Positions 58,751 through 64,000 of a stretch of DNA of 64,000 bases are shown here, piece after piece. The position numbers were made by a program, and so were the translations under genes. The stretch is from Prochlorococcus marinus str. AS9601 (GTDB taxonomy: Bacteria; Cyanobacteriota; Cyanobacteriia; PCC-6307; Cyanobiaceae): the NCBI RefSeq assembly GCF_000015645.1, contig NC_008816.1, positions 1,488,001 to 1,552,000 of the forward strand, in the 5' to 3' direction. Each line of letters starts with the position of its first letter. Position 1 is the first letter of the stretch. The notes under the pieces are model-generated. The model made no database searches. It was given only the letters and a program-made list of their open reading frames with translations, and was not told the DNA's origin.

Positions 58751-59500
58751 ATGACAAATATAATTAATGCAAAGAGAATTAATCAAATAACTACTTTCTT
58801 AAAGGCTTTAAATATTAAATCGAAAAGATTTTCTGAAATAATTAGAAATCAAGATATTTCAGTTATTCAAGATTTTAATCAAGCATTTATCCACTCCTCA
58901 GAGGACAAAATAATAAATTACGAAAAACTAGAATTTTTCGGAGATGCAGTGCTCAGATTAGCTGCTTCAAATTTTATTGAAAAAAAATATCCTCAAATGA
59001 GTGTAGGAGAAAGATCAGAGCTAAGAGCACAAATTGTAAGTGATGAATGGTTAACTAAATTAGGCGAAAAAATTGATATAGAAAAATTAATAATTAAAGG
59101 ACCTAAAGCTATTGGTGATGAAAATTCAAAAAATACTATTATTTGTGAAGCTACAGAAGCTTTAATCGGTGCTATCTATAAGTGCTTTAGTTCAATTAAG
59201 GAAGTAAATCTTTGGTTAGATGATATTTGGGAGGAAGATTCGGAAATATTTTTAAAATCTCCATATAAATTCAAATCTAAGACAGTATTGCAAGAGTGGT
59301 GCCAAAGTAAAGGTTTTGATTTGCCAGTCTATAAAATAATTGAAGTCTCAAAAAAAAATGGGGACCCTGAAAGATTCTATTGCAATATATTTATCGAAGG
59401 ATTAAAAGAGTCATCTGCATTCGGCAAATCCCATAAACAAGCAGAAACAAATGCAGCTAGAGTTTTGATAGAAAAATTTATAGCTAAAGGTCAAATCTAA
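58751..59500 (+). CDS. rnc: ribonuclease III
   Basis: Double-strand-specific endonuclease that processes rRNA precursors and regulatory RNAs. The 249-residue product has the signature YEKLEFFGDAVLRLAASNFI with the catalytic Glu/Asp, a second site in CEATEALIGAIY, and a C-terminal dsRNA-binding domain (SAFGKSHKQAETNAARVLIEKF). It follows rnpB directly, so it may be partly cotranscribed. Confidence 0.94.
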   Translation: MTNIINAKRINQITTFLKALNIKSKRFSEIIRNQDISVIQDFNQAFIHSSEDKIINYEKLEFFGDAVLRLAASNFIEKKYPQMSVGERSELRAQIVSDEWLTKLGEKIDIEKLIIKGPKAIGDENSKNTIICEATEALIGAIYKCFSSIKEVNLWLDDIWEEDSEIFLKSPYKFKSKTVLQEWCQSKGFDLPVYKIIEVSKKNGDPERFYCNIFIEGLKESSAFGKSHKQAETNAARVLIEKFIAKGQI

Positions 59501-59503
59501 TTT

Positions 59504-59689
59504 TTATACTATTTCTAAATTCGTTAGCTGAAAAGTTATGAGTTTATCCCAATTACCCCCTTCAAACAGAACAGCTGCCCTTTTTTTTGTAACTCTTTGT
59601 ACAAACCCCTTATATCCTCTGTATATAGAGTCATTGTCTTTTACAATAACAAAAGAACCAGGGAGTATTGGTTTTGCAGATAATTCCAT
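59504..59689 (-). CDS. ndhS: NAD(P)H-quinone oxidoreductase subunit S (DUF3148)
   Basis: NdhS is the SH3-like subunit of cyanobacterial and chloroplast NDH-1 that binds ferredoxin. The 61-residue product has PGSFVIVKDNDSIYRGYKGFV and the highly conserved AVLFEGGNWDKLITFQL stretch of the family. It lies between rnc and rimM on the opposite strand, converging with rnc three bases away. Second NDH-1 gene in this window besides ndhN. Confidence 0.85.
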   Translation of the reverse strand: MELSAKPILPGSFVIVKDNDSIYRGYKGFVQRVTKKRAAVLFEGGNWDKLITFQLTNLEIV

Positions 59690-59714
59690 AAAGTAATCCT
59701 TCTAGTACAATATT

Positions 59715-60254
59715 ATGATAATTAAAAATGAATGGTTGATTGTTGGATTTATAACATCATGTCATGGAATTAATGGTCAGTTAAAAGTTAAATCTCTAAG
59801 TGATTTTGAAGAAAGATTTTTAAAACCTGGAATGAGATGGTTACAAAAAGAAAGTGAACATCCTTCAAAAATAGAACTTATATCTGGTTTCAAACAGCCT
59901 GGTAAAGAAATCTTTATAGTTAAGTTCAAAGGAATAAATACAAGAAATCATGCAGAGCAACTTAAAAAATGTAAACTTCTTGTAAAAAGTGATAAACTAC
60001 CTAAGCTAAAAAAGGAAGAATTCCATTTGTTAGAACTTATAGATCTGGAGGTCAAGACTTTAGAAAATGATGAATTAAAAATAATTGGGAAAGTTATTAA
60101 TTTAGAAAATGAAAAAAATAATTTACTTATTATTGAACTATTTAAAAATCAAAAAAAAGTTCTCATTCCATTTGTTAAAGAAATAGTCCCATTAGTAGAT
60201 ATTAAAAATAATTTTTTAATCATCAATCCTCCAAATGGACTTTTAGAACTATAA
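59715..60254 (+). CDS. rimM: ribosome maturation factor RimM
   Basis: RimM helps assemble the 30S head and binds S19. The 179-residue product starts [21 protein letters not shown], a RimM N-terminal beta-barrel signature, and has the PRC-barrel-like C-terminal half with [16 protein letters not shown] and [18 protein letters not shown]. Length is normal. It is divergent from ndhS with 25 bases between, and converges with glmS. Confidence 0.93.
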   Translation: MIIKNEWLIVGFITSCHGINGQLKVKSLSDFEERFLKPGMRWLQKESEHPSKIELISGFKQPGKEIFIVKFKGINTRNHAEQLKKCKLLVKSDKLPKLKKEEFHLLELIDLEVKTLENDELKIIGKVINLENEKNNLLIIELFKNQKKVLIPFVKEIVPLVDIKNNFLIINPPNGLLEL

Positions 60255-60283
60255 ATTTAAAATACAAATTTTTAAGAAAATAA

Positions 60284-62179
60284 TTATTCCACAGTTACAC
60301 TTTTAGCTAAATTTCTTGGTTGATCCACATCAAGGCCTCTATGAGCTGCGATATGGTAACTCAATAATTGTAAAGGCAATATATTAAGTAGAGGTGAAAT
60401 CCATTCATTAGTGGAGGGAACTTTCATTAAATAATCAAAGATTTCAGTTCCATTACATTCAGGAGCTATCCCAATCAAATATGAATCTCTAGCTTTCGCT
60501 TCTTGTGCATTACTAATAACTTTATCAAAAACTTCACCGGGAGAGGCAATTGAAATTACAGGTACTTTTTTATCTAATAAAGCTATTGGACCATGTTTCA
60601 TTTCACCAGCAGGATATCCAGCAGCATGAATATAACTAATTTCTTTAAGTTTTAACGCACCTTCAAGAGCAATTGGATAATTTATTCCTCTCCCTAAAAA
60701 AATAACATCTTTAATATTAAAAAAGTCATGTGCTAGTTTTTCTGAAGATTTATTATGCTTCTCTAAGAGATCTTCCAGTAATGGAGGAAGTTTTATCAGT
60801 TCGTTTATTAATTTTCCTATTTCATCAGGACTTTGGTTGCCTTTAATTTGAGCAAATTTTATGGCTAATCCATAAAAAGAAAGTAATTGAGCAAAAAAAG
60901 TTTTTGTTGCAGCTACTCCAACTTCTATTCCTGCACAGATATCAATTATATTAGAAACCTGCCTTCCTATGGAACTCTCTTTTCTATTTGTTATTGCAAT
61001 AAGGTTAGGTTTAAATTTTTTATCTTCAATTGAAGAACGTCTTTTAATTTCCATGTCGATAGCCGCGATGGTATCAGCAGTTTCTCCAGATTGAGTGACT
61101 CCAATAGTTAATGTATTTGGTAATAATGGAGGTGGAGAATATCGAAATTCGCTTGCATAAAAGACATTTGTAGGGATACCTGAAAATTGTTCTAATAAAA
61201 AGCTACCTACCATTGCAGCATGTTTACTTGTACCACAAGCAATAATTTCAATTCTTTCTATTGATTCGAAAAACTTTGTATCAAAAGGATACTTGATTTG
61301 ATATTGACCATTATCTAAGTTCTTAATTAAATAATTCTCTAACCAGTTTTTTGCAGTCTTTGGCTGATCATATATTTCTTTTAACATGTAGTGTTTGAAG
61401 TTCATCTTATCCATTATTTGCTCAGAGACTTTTAGAGAAACTGGATTTCGATATTGTCTCTCGTTACTTGAGTCATATATTTCAATTCCAAGCGGAGTTA
61501 ATAAAGCTATTTCTTCATCCTCCATAGGCAAAATAATATTCGTAAAGTTTGCAATAGCTGGAGTATCACTAGCACAAATAAATTCTCCTTCACCCAAACC
61601 AATAATCAAGGGCGCTTGTTTTCTTGCAACTACCAAAGATGTTGGGGCTCCAGACCATAAAACTGCTAAAGCATAAGATCCTTCTAAATCAGATATTACA
61701 TTTCTCACAGCTATTAATAATGTCGAACCATTATTCTCAAGTTTAAGTTTACCTAATGTATTTAACTCTCTTTGAATTAGATGAGGAATTACCTCGGTAT
61801 CTGTATCAGAATTAAAACTAATGCCCTCTTCCTCTAATTTATTCTTTAAATCTTGAAAATTTTCAATAATGCCATTTTGTACAACTGCTATGTTCCCAGA
61901 ACTATCGGTATGAGGATGAGCATTTTTAACCTCAGGCTTTCCATGAGTTGCCCATCTGGTATGACCTATACCCACAGTTCCAGGAATATTGTGATTATTA
62001 AGATTATTTATTAAATTCTTTAGTTTTCCTTCTGCTTTATTACAAGAAATACAATTTGTTTCGGTATTTATTATCGCAATACCTGCAGAATCGTAACCTC
62101 TGTATTCGAGTTTTTCTAAACCATTTATTAATAATGGAAGAGCTTTTTTATATCCAGTTACAGCAACTATTCCACACAT
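60284..62179 (-). CDS. glmS: glucosamine-fructose-6-phosphate aminotransferase (isomerizing)
   Basis: Makes glucosamine-6-phosphate for peptidoglycan and lipopolysaccharide. The 631-residue enzyme begins MCGIVAVTGYKKALPLLING with catalytic Cys1 (after Met removal), has GHTRWATHGKP, then two SIS domains (IIACGTSKHAAMVG; IFLGRGINYPIALEGALKLKE) and ends with the conserved RNLAKSVTVE. No glmS ribozyme is seen upstream. Complete. Confidence 0.97.
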   Translation of the reverse strand: MCGIVAVTGYKKALPLLINGLEKLEYRGYDSAGIAIINTETNCISCNKAEGKLKNLINNLNNHNIPGTVGIGHTRWATHGKPEVKNAHPHTDSSGNIAVVQNGIIENFQDLKNKLEEEGISFNSDTDTEVIPHLIQRELNTLGKLKLENNGSTLLIAVRNVISDLEGSYALAVLWSGAPTSLVVARKQAPLIIGLGEGEFICASDTPAIANFTNIILPMEDEEIALLTPLGIEIYDSSNERQYRNPVSLKVSEQIMDKMNFKHYMLKEIYDQPKTAKNWLENYLIKNLDNGQYQIKYPFDTKFFESIERIEIIACGTSKHAAMVGSFLLEQFSGIPTNVFYASEFRYSPPPLLPNTLTIGVTQSGETADTIAAIDMEIKRRSSIEDKKFKPNLIAITNRKESSIGRQVSNIIDICAGIEVGVAATKTFFAQLLSFYGLAIKFAQIKGNQSPDEIGKLINELIKLPPLLEDLLEKHNKSSEKLAHDFFNIKDVIFLGRGINYPIALEGALKLKEISYIHAAGYPAGEMKHGPIALLDKKVPVISIASPGEVFDKVISNAQEAKARDSYLIGIAPECNGTEIFDYLMKVPSTNEWISPLLNILPLQLLSYHIAAHRGLDVDQPRNLAKSVTVE

Positions 62180-62259
62180 ACGAAACTTTTTTTCAATTAT
62201 ATTGAAATAAAATGCGTATTTAATAAAAAATGGACTCTCTTAAAACTGCACTATAAAAA

Positions 62260-62638
<379 letters not shown>

Positions 62639-62878
62639 ATGTCACAAGAAATCCTCGAAAAAGTCTGTTCTATTGTTTCAGAACAATTAAGTGTTGAAGC
62701 AGGAGAAGTAAAATCAGATTCAAATTTCCAAAATGATTTAGGTGCAGATTCTCTAGATACTGTTGAACTAGTGATGGCTCTTGAAGAAGCATTTGATATC
62801 GAAATTCCTGATGAAGCCGCTGAAGGAATCGCAACTGTTGGCGATGCAGTAAAATTCATCGAAGAAAAAAAAGGTTAA
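62639..62878 (+). CDS. acpP: acyl carrier protein
   Basis: Carries growing fatty acids on a phosphopantetheine arm. The 79-residue acidic protein has the attachment site [17 protein letters not shown] with Ser38, in the usual DSL context. It lies six bases upstream of fabF and is cotranscribed. Confidence 0.98.
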   Translation: MSQEILEKVCSIVSEQLSVEAGEVKSDSNFQNDLGADSLDTVELVMALEEAFDIEIPDEAAEGIATVGDAVKFIEEKKG

Positions 62879-62884
62879 TAAAGA

Positions 62885-64000
62885 ATGCCAAATTTCCATC
62901 GAGTAGTTGTTACTGGTATCGGAGCAGTCACTCCAATTGGTAATAACATTGATGAATATTTAGTCGGTCTTCAAACAGGAACTAATGGGGTCTCAGGTAT
63001 TACTCTCTTTGATCCTGAACAACATCCCTGCAAATTTGCGGCAGAAGTAAAAAATCTTCAAACTGAAAATTTTATTGAAACTAAAGAATCCAAAAGATGG
63101 GATCGTTTTTCCCAGTTTGGAGTTATTGCTGCAAAGCAAGCCTTTAATGATTCCGGACTTGAAATTACTGAAGATAATGCATCAAGAATTGGAGTGATTA
63201 TTGGATCTGGTGTTGGAGGCTTACTAACTATGGAAAGTCAAGCTCAAATATTGAGTCATAAAGGGGCTAAAAGAGTAAGCCCATTTACAGTCCCAATGAT
63301 GATTCCAAACATGGCAACTGGATTGGCTGCAATCGCTTTGGGTGCAAAAGGACCAAGTTCCTCTGTTTCCACCGCTTGCGCTGCCGGTTCAAATGCTATA
63401 GGTGATTCATTTAGACTACTCCAACTTGGAAAAGCAGATGCAATGATCTGTGGGGGAGCAGAAGCAAGTATTACGCCTCTCGGAGTAGCTGGTTTTGCCA
63501 GTGCCAAAGCTCTTTCTTCCAGAAATGACAGCCCTCAAACTGCTAGCAGACCTTTTGATGCAGAAAGAGATGGATTTGTTATTGGAGAAGGATCTGGAAT
63601 TCTTGTTTTAGAAACTTTAGAAAATGCACAAAAAAGGAATGCCAGAATTTATGGAGAAATAGTTGGATATGGGACAACATGTGATGCTCATCATATTACT
63701 GCTCCATCTCCTGGCGGTGTTGGAGGCGCCGAAGCTATTAAATTAGCAATTGAAGATGCTTGTCTTAGCCTTGAAAAAGTTGACTACATAAATGCTCATG
63801 GAACAAGTACCTCAGCTAATGATAAAAATGAAACTTCTGCAATTAAATCTATTTTTAAAGACAGATCTTACCTCATTCCTGTAAGCTCTACTAAGTCGAT
63901 GACAGGTCATCTCTTAGGAGGCTCAGGAGGTATAGAAGCTGTAGCTTGTATACTTTCTTTGACACATAATTTTATCCCTCCTACAATTAACTACGTCAAT
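62885..64000 (+). CDS. fabF: 3-oxoacyl-[acyl-carrier-protein] synthase II (partial)
   Basis: Condenses malonyl-ACP with acyl-ACP in fatty-acid elongation. The visible 372 codons start MPNFHRVVVTGIGAVTPIGN; the active Cys165 is in SVSTACAAGSNAIG and the two catalytic histidines are in NAHGTSTSAND (His305) and SMTGHLLGGSGG (His342). About 45 residues are beyond the right edge. Follows acpP directly. Confidence 0.96.
   Translation, partial: MPNFHRVVVTGIGAVTPIGNNIDEYLVGLQTGTNGVSGITLFDPEQHPCKFAAEVKNLQTENFIETKESKRWDRFSQFGVIAAKQAFNDSGLEITEDNASRIGVIIGSGVGGLLTMESQAQILSHKGAKRVSPFTVPMMIPNMATGLAAIALGAKGPSSSVSTACAAGSNAIGDSFRLLQLGKADAMICGGAEASITPLGVAGFASAKALSSRNDSPQTASRPFDAERDGFVIGEGSGILVLETLENAQKRNARIYGEIVGYGTTCDAHHITAPSPGGVGGAEAIKLAIEDACLSLEKVDYINAHGTSTSANDKNETSAIKSIFKDRSYLIPVSSTKSMTGHLLGGSGGIEAVACILSLTHNFIPPTINYVN

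Overview
The window is a piece of an AT-rich, densely packed cyanobacterial chromosome. Gene content and protein sequences point to Prochlorococcus marinus, most likely a high-light-adapted strain: photosystem I subunits PsaC and PsaD, NDH-1 subunits NdhN and NdhS, a CURT1/CAAD membrane protein, carotenoid desaturase CrtD, LdpA, a PanC-Cmk fusion, and a heme oxygenase/PebA/PebB bilin cluster. Genus is a confident inference from gene content; clade is not established from sequence alone.

Layout. 1-10.5 kb: one long minus-strand ribosomal operon (rplC-rplD-rplW-rplB-rpsS-rplV-rpsC-rplP-rpmC-rpsQ-rplN-rplX-rplE-rpsH-rplF-rplR-rpsE-rplO-secY-adk, adk cut by the window edge). It lacks rpsJ, rpsN and rpmD, as is usual in cyanobacteria. 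10.8-14.5 kb: ndhN, ldpA, tRNA-Gln, a HAD phosphatase and recA with a LexA box. 14.4-25 kb: a degenerate DinG-like protein, tyrA, crtD, a fructosamine-kinase-like gene, a CURT1 homologue, a MoeB-rhodanese protein, a tandem-domain CobA, a LarE-like protein, speD and recF. 25-35.6 kb: tRNA-Arg(CCG), then a minus-strand run of ppc, gshA, trpE, psaD, a divergent histidine kinase, rodA and mrp. 35.7-42.5 kb: hemF, a CCB1-like protein, an RNase D-like exonuclease, an LpxB-related protein, tRNA-Cys, a polysaccharide export protein followed by a tRNA-Cys-like 3' remnant, and two uncharacterised picocyanobacterial genes. 42.6-48.5 kb: purM, panC-cmk, a low-molecular-weight phosphatase and the ho1-pebA-pebB bilin operon. 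48.6-58.2 kb: icd, a DUF1537 sugar-acid kinase, an aldose-epimerase-like protein, an alpha/beta hydrolase, a CPA2 antiporter, glgP and two hypothetical genes. 58.2-64 kb: tRNA-Arg(CCT), the RNase P RNA, rnc, ndhS, rimM, glmS, psaC, acpP and fabF (cut by the right edge).

The genes are mainly core housekeeping: translation and protein export, photosynthetic electron flow, tetrapyrrole and bilin synthesis, carbon and amino-acid entry points (ppc, icd, trpE, tyrA, glgP), fatty-acid start-up, and RNA processing (rnpB, rnc, rimM). I see no insertion sequence, prophage, CRISPR array or obvious defence system.

The points most worth a second look are local: recF lacks a canonical start in its frame but has an ATG one base out of frame behind an A8/T7 run; an LpxB-like gene with no ATG/GTG/TTG start abuts tRNA-Cys; a tRNA-Cys 3'-end remnant lies beyond a lone polysaccharide-export gene; a DinG-like helicase has lost its ATPase motifs; a MoeB-like enzyme lacks its zinc cysteines; and several hairpins sit in the ribosomal operon leader and in its one real internal gap.
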